Part shown: piece by piece, positions 6,646 through 12,655 of the stretch
Position numbering within the stretch: position 1 is the first letter of the stretch
Layout: each line of letters begins with the position of its first letter
Source: Candidatus Eiseniibacteriota bacterium
GTDB taxonomy: Bacteria; JAFGKV01
DNA: 12,655 nt
NCBI GenBank assembly: GCA_025453925.1
Contig: JALOPK010000065.1
Span: 1-12,655, forward strand
Reading direction: 5' to 3'
Translations under genes and position numbers: made by a program
Notes under the pieces: model-generated
Databases searched by the model: none
Told to the model about the DNA's origin: nothing
Seen by the model: the letters and a program-made list of their open reading frames with translations, nothing else

Positions 6646-6708
6646 CACGCACGGCACCCTTTGCTCTATGTCGGATGTCGAGGTGGCAGTAGTACTCCAT
6701 GAACTATC

Positions 6709-6737
6709 TTGACAAAGACTAGTCTAAGATGTATTAT
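6709..6737 (+). promoter_or_regulatory. Strong sigma70-type promoter of the efflux operon
   Basis: TTGACA (6709-6714) is a perfect -35 hexamer. Exactly 17 bases later TATTAT (6732-6737) matches five of six -10 bases. It sits in an AT-rich pocket that stands out from the GC-rich surroundings. Transcription would start near 6744, about 80 bases before the PadR gene. Such a strong core promoter suits an operon held off by a repressor. Confidence 0.75.
6716..6725. promoter_or_regulatory. Palindrome in the promoter spacer, candidate operator
   Basis: AGACTAGTCT is a perfect ten-base palindrome lying between the -35 and -10 boxes. A protein bound here would block RNA polymerase. The PadR-family product of the first gene is the natural candidate, but nothing in the sequence proves it. 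Confidence 0.4.
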
Positions 6738-6760
6738 TATCACATGTAGTATTCGCATTC

Positions 6761-6770
6761 GGAGTACTCC
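6761..6770. promoter_or_regulatory. Palindrome just downstream of the start site, candidate operator
   Basis: GGAGTACTCC is a perfect ten-base palindrome about 17-26 bases into the predicted transcript. The eight bases AGTACTCC also occur at 6691-6698, upstream of the -35 box, so related sites bracket the promoter. Its GGAG lies too far from any ATG with a conserved product (15 bases to 6780, 60 to 6825) to be the ribosome site. Confidence 0.4.
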
Positions 6771-6824
6771 GCTCACCTCATGGGTCGAGATCGCTCGGCG
6801 CGGAGACTCGGGAGGACCACGGAT

Positions 6825-7418
6825 ATGTCGCAGTTGAGGAAGAACGAACTTGCCGCCCTGGGCCTGGTGAACCGCGTGCCGATGCACGGATACGGGCTCG
6901 CACAGGCTATCCAGCACATGGGGCTGGAGCACTGGACCACCGTGTCGCGGTCATCGATCTACGCCGCGCTACGGAGGCTGGCCCGCGAGGGAGCAGTATC
7001 CATCAGCCACGAGCGCGAAGGCGGCGCGCCGGAGAGGACGATCTACCACATCACACCCGTGGGTCGGGAGATGCTCCACGAGATCCTGAGGGAAGCCCTT
7101 GCCTACGTCGGGCCGGAAGACCGGTACTTCTACTTAGGCGTGGCGTTCGGGGACGCTCTTCCCGCGTGGGAGGTCACCCGCCTCATCGAAGCACGGCTGA
7201 CACGGCTCCAGCGGGATGTCGCCGAGGAGAAGCAGGACTGCACCCGTCTCGCCGAAGCGGCCCCCCGTCCCAATCAGTTCACCATCATGAGCCGTGGCGG
7301 GGTGCGCCACTTCGAGGTGGAGATCGATATCTGCGCAGAGCTCATTGACCTGTATCGACATCGCGAGGACCAATCGTCCGACGGCGACAGTGGCCGTCAG
7401 GGAGGCGGCAATGGCTAG
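6825..7418 (+). CDS. PadR-family transcriptional regulator
   Basis: A 197-residue protein with a PadR winged helix in residues 1-85: the opening block ALGLVNRVPMHGYGLAQAI, the recognition-helix region SRSSIYAALRRLAREGAV (41-58) and the wing with ERTIYHITPVGREML (70-84). The C-terminal part (about 95-180) is helical with a charged stretch at 118-140, as in PadR dimerisation domains. PadR proteins at the head of efflux operons usually repress them and respond to aromatic or drug-like ligands. The ATG at 6825 is chosen because GGGAGG (6810-6815) lies nine bases upstream and the product begins directly with the conserved helix. An in-frame ATG at 6780 has no ribosome site. The 3' end overlaps the TolC-like gene by eight bases, so it is co-transcribed and probably translationally coupled. 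Autoregulation through the promoter palindromes is inferred. Confidence 0.93.
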   Translation: MSQLRKNELAALGLVNRVPMHGYGLAQAIQHMGLEHWTTVSRSSIYAALRRLAREGAVSISHEREGGAPERTIYHITPVGREMLHEILREALAYVGPEDRYFYLGVAFGDALPAWEVTRLIEARLTRLQRDVAEEKQDCTRLAEAAPRPNQFTIMSRGGVRHFEVEIDICAELIDLYRHREDQSSDGDSGRQGGGNG

Positions 7419-8901
7419 TCAGAGCCCCGGCCCCGAGCGGGCCCTCATGGGGTCGAGAGTAAGCTGCTTCGTGGTTTCCCTTGTCCTGCTGGGCAGCACC
7501 AATGGTCTGCAGGCCGATGCTCGCTCGGCACCCGACCGGGCCGTTGCGCCCACGGTCAAGGCCGCGATTCTCACGCTTCCCGACGCCGTTGGCCGCGCCC
7601 TGACGCACAACCATGGCCTCGCGGCGGCTCGAGCCGGCTACCGTGCGGCGACGTGGGCCCACCGGCAGGCGAAGGCAAACCTGTTCCCCTCGATATCGCT
7701 GGAATCCAACTACACGAGACTCGACGATGAAACCGTTGCTCGAGCCAACGCGTTCGGCCGGGAGATCACCATGTTCTTCCCCGACAGCTCAGGCACGCTG
7801 CAGCCCTTCACCATCGAGATCCCCCAGACCGTGTTCCGCAACGGCTATCAGACGTCGGTGAACGCGCAGATGCTCATGCTCAATCCGGCGGTCTGGAACG
7901 GAGTGGCCCTGGCGGGGGCGGCCAAGGGGCTTGCCGGGGGCCAGATGGATGCCGCCCTGCACTCGACGGTTCACCAGACGTTGCGCGCCTATCTGGAACT
8001 GGTCAAGATGCAAGCGCTGACCCGGCTCCAGGAGCAATTCGTCGCGCAGGCCGCGCGCAACCTGGCGCAGGCCCAACGGCTGGCAGACGTCGGACGCTAT
8101 GGTGAGGCCGATGTGCTGCGCTGGGAGGTGGAGGTTGCCCAACAGGAGGGCATGCTCATTGACGCCCGTCGCGGCCTTCGGCTCGCATCCCTCACCCTGG
8201 AGAACCTGATCGGTTTGGATCCCGTCGGACGCGCAGAAGCCGACAGCACGCTGCCGGACGCCTTGGTCGCCACCATCGACCACTACCGGAGCCTCGATCC
8301 GCGGGCATGGGAGGAGTTCCTGGGGCGCAACCTCGACGGAGTCATTGCTTCCCACCCCCAGCTTAAGGTGCTTGCGGAGACCGAACGGCTCTCGAGGCGG
8401 GAGCACCGGCAGAGCCTGACCTCGTTCATGCCGAGCGTGACCGTGGCCGGATCCTATGGGTGGCAGAACAACGAGACCGCCGGGTTGGACGGGGAGAAGA
8501 CCTGGGCCGTTACCGCAGCGGTCAGTGTCCCGATCTTCACCAGCTTCTCCAACTACTCGGGGCACAAGGCCACCAAGTTCAAGCTGCGTCAAACGCAGGA
8601 ATCGCTGCGCGATGCACGGCGCGGCCTGCTTCTGGCTGCCGAGACCGCCAGGACCGCGGTGCAGAGCACGGGGGCGCGTCTGACCCTGGCCGAGAAGAGC
8701 CTGGCAAGTGCGCGCCGGGGCCATGAGATCCAGCAGAACCGATTCGCGCTGGGGCGGTTGAGCAATCTCGAATGGATCGATGCGAATCTGGCGCTTCGCT
8801 CGGCTGAGCAGGGATACCACACGAGCTACTACGATCTCGTCCTCGCCATCGCCGACTATCACCAGGCGACCGGCGAGATTCTCGCGCTTCTGGAGGAGTG
8901 A
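7411..8901 (+). CDS. TolC-family outer-membrane efflux channel
   Basis: 496 residues, typical for the family. A hydrophobic stretch at about 19-30 after Arg16 looks like a signal peptide, with likely cleavage near residues 35-38. Two homologous OEP repeats follow: about 56-285 and 305-490, each with long amphipathic helices that would build the periplasmic tunnel, and matching strand-entry segments NLFPSISLES (90-99) and SFMPSVTVAG (338-347). Residues 105-145 form a longer extracellular or barrel insertion rich in Phe and Pro. The protein should trimerise in the outer membrane as the exit duct of the pump encoded downstream. The ATG at 7411 has AGGGAGG (7399-7405) five bases upstream and starts inside the PadR gene. 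An internal ATG at 7447 has no such site. The adaptor gene begins six bases after its stop. Confidence 0.93.
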   Translation: MASQSPGPERALMGSRVSCFVVSLVLLGSTNGLQADARSAPDRAVAPTVKAAILTLPDAVGRALTHNHGLAAARAGYRAATWAHRQAKANLFPSISLESNYTRLDDETVARANAFGREITMFFPDSSGTLQPFTIEIPQTVFRNGYQTSVNAQMLMLNPAVWNGVALAGAAKGLAGGQMDAALHSTVHQTLRAYLELVKMQALTRLQEQFVAQAARNLAQAQRLADVGRYGEADVLRWEVEVAQQEGMLIDARRGLRLASLTLENLIGLDPVGRAEADSTLPDALVATIDHYRSLDPRAWEEFLGRNLDGVIASHPQLKVLAETERLSRREHRQSLTSFMPSVTVAGSYGWQNNETAGLDGEKTWAVTAAVSVPIFTSFSNYSGHKATKFKLRQTQESLRDARRGLLLAAETARTAVQSTGARLTLAEKSLASARRGHEIQQNRFALGRLSNLEWIDANLALRSAEQGYHTSYYDLVLAIADYHQATGEILALLEE

Positions 8902-8907
8902 CATCAC

Positions 8908-10035
8908 ATGCGACGGACAACAGCAATCACGCAACTCGGTGCAGTAGTCGGCACAGCTATGGTCCTTCTCGGGAGCGACGGGTGCCGGAGGCCGGTCACC
9001 CAAGCGGATGCTCCTGCGGTGGTGCCCGTTGAGGTCATCGAAGTCGCACCGGCATCACTGGAGGAGACCACGGTCCTCACCGGCGTCTTGGACGCCATCC
9101 GGGGAGTCGACGTGGTGTCCGAGGTATCGGGCAGAATCGAGACGATGCACCGCGATGTGGGACACACGGTGCGGGCCGGCGAGGCGCTGGCATCGCTGGA
9201 CAAGAAGGTCCTGCGCGAGACCCTGAACCAGGTCGAGGCCGCGCTGATGGCTGCCGAGGCGCGATACCTTCTGGCGCAAGACGATCTCGGGCGAGACTCG
9301 ACCCTTTTCGCCACGGGCGACATCGCCCAGGCAGTTCTCGACGGCAGCGTGATGGCCACCACCGCCGCACTTGCGGATCTCAAGGCGGCCCGGGCGGCCC
9401 GGGAATTGGCGGCGAGGAGTCTCAGCGAGGCCGACATCCGTGCGCCGTTTTCGGGGGTGGTCGCGCGTAGGCACTACGACGTCGGCAGCTATGTCGCCCC
9501 GGGAATGCCCGTCTTCCGCGTCGTTGCAATCGATTCCCTGCGGCTGCTGCTGAACGTGGCGCAGCGCCATGTCGGGCGCCTCGCGCCGGGCGGCATGGTT
9601 TCCATGATCGCCGAAGCCCTCGGTGAACAGCGAATCATGGGCCGCATCCGGTCAATCGGGCCCGAGGCCGATGCCCAGACGAGAACCTTCCCCGTGGAGG
9701 TCGTGGTGGCGAATCCCCCCGGCGCGCCCCTGCGCAGCGGTCTGGTGGTGAATGCCACCTTAGTGCTCGGAGCATTGGGAGAACGCGTCTCGGTGCCTCG
9801 GGAGACCGTCATCCGTCGCACGGGCGGGCACTACGTGTTCGTCGTGGCCGACTCCCTTGCTGTGCAGCGTCTCGTGACCCTGGGCCCTCTGGTCGGTGAC
9901 CGGTATGTCATCGAGAAGGGTCTCGATCCCGGCGATCGGGTGGTCACGTCCGGCGCGCAGAACCTGCAGGACACCACCCGTGTCACCATCGAGGGCGCCA
10001 GGGCGAATGCGCCTTCCGGGGAGGCCGCCCAATGA
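8908..10035 (+). CDS. RND efflux periplasmic adaptor (HlyD/AcrA family)
   Basis: 375 residues. The N-terminus has Arg2-Arg3, a hydrophobic segment (about 8-22) and Cys26. It may be a lipoprotein, but the lipobox (S-D-G-C) is imperfect, so a plain signal peptide or membrane anchor is possible. The split lipoyl domain is at about 67-99 (SEVSGRIETMHRDVGHTVRAG) and 176-206 (IRAPFSGVVARRHYDVGSY), joined by a helical hairpin (100-172) that would contact the outer-membrane channel. A beta-barrel (about 208-285) and a membrane-proximal domain (about 290-362) follow, with the typical VPRETVIR block at 296-303 and GLDPGDRVVTSGAQNL at 338-353. It links the permease to the channel. The start at 8908 has GGAGGAG nine bases upstream. 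The stop overlaps the permease start by four bases (ATGA). Confidence 0.94.
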   Translation: MRRTTAITQLGAVVGTAMVLLGSDGCRRPVTQADAPAVVPVEVIEVAPASLEETTVLTGVLDAIRGVDVVSEVSGRIETMHRDVGHTVRAGEALASLDKKVLRETLNQVEAALMAAEARYLLAQDDLGRDSTLFATGDIAQAVLDGSVMATTAALADLKAARAARELAARSLSEADIRAPFSGVVARRHYDVGSYVAPGMPVFRVVAIDSLRLLLNVAQRHVGRLAPGGMVSMIAEALGEQRIMGRIRSIGPEADAQTRTFPVEVVVANPPGAPLRSGLVVNATLVLGALGERVSVPRETVIRRTGGHYVFVVADSLAVQRLVTLGPLVGDRYVIEKGLDPGDRVVTSGAQNLQDTTRVTIEGARANAPSGEAAQ

Positions 10036-12655
10036 GCTTCTCCACCGCCCGTTTCTCGGTTCACCAGCCGGTGCTGGTCAACCTGCTGATGATCGGCATC
10101 ATCGTGGGGGGACTCTTCGCTCTCTTCTCGATGCCCCAGGAACTTAACCCGAACATCAGTTTCAACTGGGTGTTCGTGACCATCCCGTACCCGGGCGCTT
10201 CTCCCCAGGAATCAGAAGACCTCGTCGCGATCCCGGTCGAGAAGGAACTCGACAAGATCGACAAGGTGAGTGAGATCAGCACCACTGCCGGCGAGAGCTT
10301 CGCGTTTTTCCTGGTGAAGTTCGAAGAGATGTCGTCGTCCGACTTCACCGCCAAGATGCAGGAAGTGCGCCTCGCCATCGACAAGGCGATCATACCGGAC
10401 GAAACCGAAGACCCAATCGTCGAGGACTTCGGCTCCGATGACTTCGTTCCCGTCTTCTCCGCGGCGATCACGTATGCCGACAACCGGGAGGTCGCGGCGG
10501 CAGTGGCGGACGATATCGTCGACCAGATCGAACGGATACCCGACGTGGCCAAGATCCAAGTGTCGGGCCTGGAGGATCGCGAGATCTGGGTCGAAGTGGA
10601 TCCCCTCAAGCTCAATGCCCACCATCTGACCCTGGGTTCGGTCGTGCGGGCGCTTGCCACCAGGAACGTGAACCTCCCTGGCGGGACTATCGAGGTCGGT
10701 CGGTCGGAGTTCCAGGTGCGCGCCCTGGGCAGGTTCACCTCTCCTGACGAGATCAGCCGGCTCGTACTCAGGTCCGAACCCGACGGCCGCATGGTTCGCC
10801 TCGAGGACGTCGCCGGAGTACGGATGACCAGGGCAGAGAACTCGGTACTCTCCCGAATCGATGGACAACCCTCGATGACTATTTCGGTCTCGAAGAAGGC
10901 CGGCGGTTCGACCTTCGCGATCGTCGGTCAGATCAAGCAGACGCTCGCCCAATACCGGGAACGGATGCCCCAGGGGATCGACTTCATCACCACCATCGAC
11001 ACGACCCGGCACATCAGGGATATCCTCGGCGTGCTCCGCAACAATGCGATCTTCGGGCTGATCATCATCTTCGGGCTCCTGTGGGCGTTTCTCGGCAAGA
11101 GCAACGCGCTGCTGGCGAGTCTCGGCATCCCGATCTCGTTTCTCGTGGCCTTCATTCTCATGTGGCTGACCGGCCAGACGATCAACGGATCCAGCGTCTT
11201 CGGCATGATCATCGTCCTTGGTATTCTGGTTGATGACGCGATCGTGGTTCTGGAGAACATCCATCGCTTCCGCCAGCAGGGTGTGCCCCTGCGGGACGCG
11301 GTCATACGGGGAACCGAGGAGGTGCTTCCGCCCGTCACCTCGGGAATCCTGACCACGGTGGCGGCGTTCGTGCCGCTCATGCTCATCCCGGGGATCATGG
11401 GCAAGTTCATGCGGGTGATTCCGATCGTGGTCAGTCTCTCGCTGATCGCGTCGTTGTTCGAGGCGAGCATAATGCTGCCCTCGCATGTACACGACTGGAC
11501 GCGCAAATCCACGCGCCACCAGCGCCCGGAATTCCGCTTCTACGTGTGGCTGAAGGCTCGATACGAGCGGCTGCTCACACGGCTCCTCTGTCGCCGGTAT
11601 CTTGTGGTCGGCGCCGTCGTCTTGCTCCTGCTCGTCTCCATCGGGCTCATTCCGCTGGTCGGGGTCCAGATGTTCGGCAGCGAGGACCTCGACTTCTTCA
11701 GAGTGCTGGTGAAACTCCCAGAAGGGACCTCGCTGGAAGAAACCGACCGGGTCATAAGCAAGATCGAATCTGAAGCCCTCTCTCTCCCCGAAGCGGAGCT
11801 GGCCTATGTCGAGGCCAACAGCGGGCTCTACCAGGGCAACAGTGAGTGGACCATCCGGAAGAACGTCGGACAGGTGATCGTCAATCTCGTTGATCGCCAC
11901 GACAGGGATCGCACCATCGACGAGGTCATCGCCGACCTGCGCGAGCGGATCACCGGGGTCGCCGGCATTTCCTCTCTGGAGTTCGAGCTCCCGACCAGCG
12001 GCCCGCCGACCTCGAAGCCGGTCAGCGTGCGGGTGACGGGGAAGTACTTTGAGGAACTCCGCGGCGCCGCCGACGAGCTCGAGGCGGTCCTGGCCGGCAC
12101 GGACGGGGTCTTCGATATCGCCGATGACTTCCCGGCGGGCAAACAGGAAGTCCGCATCGCCATCAACGAGGAGCAGGCCGCCCTGCGCGGTCTGACGGTG
12201 CAGGAGATCGCGATGGAAGTCCGAACGGCCCTCTCGGGGCTCACCGCAACCACGTACCGTGACGGCGACGAGGATGTCGACGTGGTCGTCAAGTTGCCGG
12301 ATTCCGCGCGAAACACCCTTGAAGAGATTCTTGCCCTTCGGATGAGCACCTACACGGGCTCCACGATACCTCTGGCGGACGTCGCCGAGTTCTCGGTGCA
12401 TGCAACGGTGACGGAGATCCATCGGCGTGACCTTGCCCGCACGCTCATCGTCGGCGCCGACATCGACAAGTCGAAGACGACGGTTGACAAGGTGATGCGC
12501 CAACTCACGCCTCACTTCACGCGCATCGCCAACCGCTACGAGGAGGTCCAGTTCGAGATCGGCGGCGAGTTCGAGGAGTTCACGGAAGCGTTTCAGGACA
12601 TGGTGAAGCTCTTCGCGATCGGGGTCATCCTGATCTACCTGATCCTTGGGACGCA
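10032..12655 (+). CDS. RND-family inner-membrane efflux permease (3' end outside window)
   Basis: 874 residues are visible of an expected roughly 1,030. TM1 is at about 14-33 (VLVNLLMIGIIVGGLFALF), followed by the first porter domain with ISFNWVFVTIPYPGASPQE. TM2-TM4 span about 336-410. TM4 carries GILVDDAIVVLENIHR with Asp401-Asp402 at the place of AcrB Asp407/Asp408, the proton-relay pair. TM5-TM6 follow, then TM7 near RYLVVGAVVLLLLVSIGLIP, and the second porter domain with LVKLPEGTSLEETD. The window ends inside TM8. The double Asp points to the HAE (hydrophobe/amphiphile) class rather than the metal-exporting CzcA class, so drugs, bile-like compounds or lipids are likelier substrates than metals. 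The gene starts at the ATG within the adaptor's stop (ATGA), so it relies on coupled translation; no strong ribosome site of its own is seen. It is the engine of the tripartite pump. Confidence 0.95.
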   Translation, partial: MSFSTARFSVHQPVLVNLLMIGIIVGGLFALFSMPQELNPNISFNWVFVTIPYPGASPQESEDLVAIPVEKELDKIDKVSEISTTAGESFAFFLVKFEEMSSSDFTAKMQEVRLAIDKAIIPDETEDPIVEDFGSDDFVPVFSAAITYADNREVAAAVADDIVDQIERIPDVAKIQVSGLEDREIWVEVDPLKLNAHHLTLGSVVRALATRNVNLPGGTIEVGRSEFQVRALGRFTSPDEISRLVLRSEPDGRMVRLEDVAGVRMTRAENSVLSRIDGQPSMTISVSKKAGGSTFAIVGQIKQTLAQYRERMPQGIDFITTIDTTRHIRDILGVLRNNAIFGLIIIFGLLWAFLGKSNALLASLGIPISFLVAFILMWLTGQTINGSSVFGMIIVLGILVDDAIVVLENIHRFRQQGVPLRDAVIRGTEEVLPPVTSGILTTVAAFVPLMLIPGIMGKFMRVIPIVVSLSLIASLFEASIMLPSHVHDWTRKSTRHQRPEFRFYVWLKARYERLLTRLLCRRYLVVGAVVLLLLVSIGLIPLVGVQMFGSEDLDFFRVLVKLPEGTSLEETDRVISKIESEALSLPEAELAYVEANSGLYQGNSEWTIRKNVGQVIVNLVDRHDRDRTIDEVIADLRERITGVAGISSLEFELPTSGPPTSKPVSVRVTGKYFEELRGAADELEAVLAGTDGVFDIADDFPAGKQEVRIAINEEQAALRGLTVQEIAMEVRTALSGLTATTYRDGDEDVDVVVKLPDSARNTLEEILALRMSTYTGSTIPLADVAEFSVHATVTEIHRRDLARTLIVGADIDKSKTTVDKVMRQLTPHFTRIANRYEEVQFEIGGEFEEFTEAFQDMVKLFAIGVILIYLILGT

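Larger units (their letters stand above)
6295..6824. other. 530-base divergent control region
   Basis: No supported gene. It separates the minus-strand diguanylate cyclase from the plus-strand efflux operon. It holds a small hairpin near the cyclase start, a 9-pair inverted repeat, a REP-like repeat, and then an AT-rich pocket (about 6690-6760) with the efflux promoter. Each is listed separately. The rest (about 6390-6540) shows nothing I can name. Confidence 0.6.

Noticed and set aside
6451-6702. Short plus-strand open frames in the divergent control region
   Set aside because: They run through the inverted repeat and the REP-like repeat, which commonly yield spurious peptides, and have no ribosome site.
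7789-9003. A 404-codon minus-strand open frame across the channel/adaptor junction
   Set aside because: It is the complement of two clear plus-strand genes, with low-complexity composition and no recognisable fold.
10212-12515. A 767-codon open frame on the minus strand opposite the RND permease
   Set aside because: Its codons are exactly aligned with the permease codons, so it stays open merely because the permease lacks TTA, CTA and TCA codons, which are rare at this GC content. The translation is Arg/Asp/His-rich with no domain, and the plus strand is an unmistakable RND protein.

Overview
This GC-rich window carries tightly packed, bacterial-style genes: Shine-Dalgarno sites, one-to-eight-base overlaps between genes, and a sigma70-like promoter. 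A TolC-type outer-membrane channel and a tripartite RND pump show that the host has an outer membrane. The taxon cannot be fixed from the sequence. The high GC, the GVYG-repeat protein and a widespread REP-like intergenic repeat would suit a Gram-negative of an environmental lineage, but this is a guess.

Layout from left to right. (1) The 3' end of a protein with Gly-Tyr 'GVYG' repeats and a conserved C-terminal domain (to 497). (2) A gene-free stretch (498-790). (3) A pirin-family cupin on the minus strand (791-1648). (4) A 268-base divergent spacer. (5) A two-gene plus-strand operon (1917-5206) encoding a dye-linked amino-acid or amine dehydrogenase of the HcnABC / opine / D-hydroxyproline / archaeal proline dehydrogenase type. 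Its electron-transfer subunit is one long fusion carrying [2Fe-2S], FAD/NAD, two [4Fe-4S] and BFD-type [2Fe-2S] modules. (6) A minus-strand diguanylate cyclase with an N-terminal CRP-like cyclic-nucleotide domain (5281-6294). (7) A 530-base divergent spacer holding a strong inverted repeat, a REP-like repeat, and an AT-rich promoter with palindromes. (8) A plus-strand operon (6825 to beyond the window end): PadR-family regulator, TolC-like outer-membrane factor, periplasmic adaptor and RND permease (cut off by the window edge in TM8).

How the genes work together. The PadR gene leads the pump operon and overlaps the next gene. The likely picture is a self-regulated efflux operon in which the repressor binds palindromes at its own promoter. 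In the dehydrogenase pair, the DAO-fold subunit would oxidise the substrate and pass electrons through the multi-cluster subunit; the substrate cannot be read from the sequence. The pirin and the cyclic-nucleotide-binding diguanylate cyclase are single genes with no clear pathway link to their neighbours.

I see no CRISPR array, tRNA, rRNA, transposase or phage gene. Most of the window is made of known families. The features most worth a second look are the fused electron-transfer subunit, the promoter/operator architecture of the efflux operon, and the structured divergent spacer.
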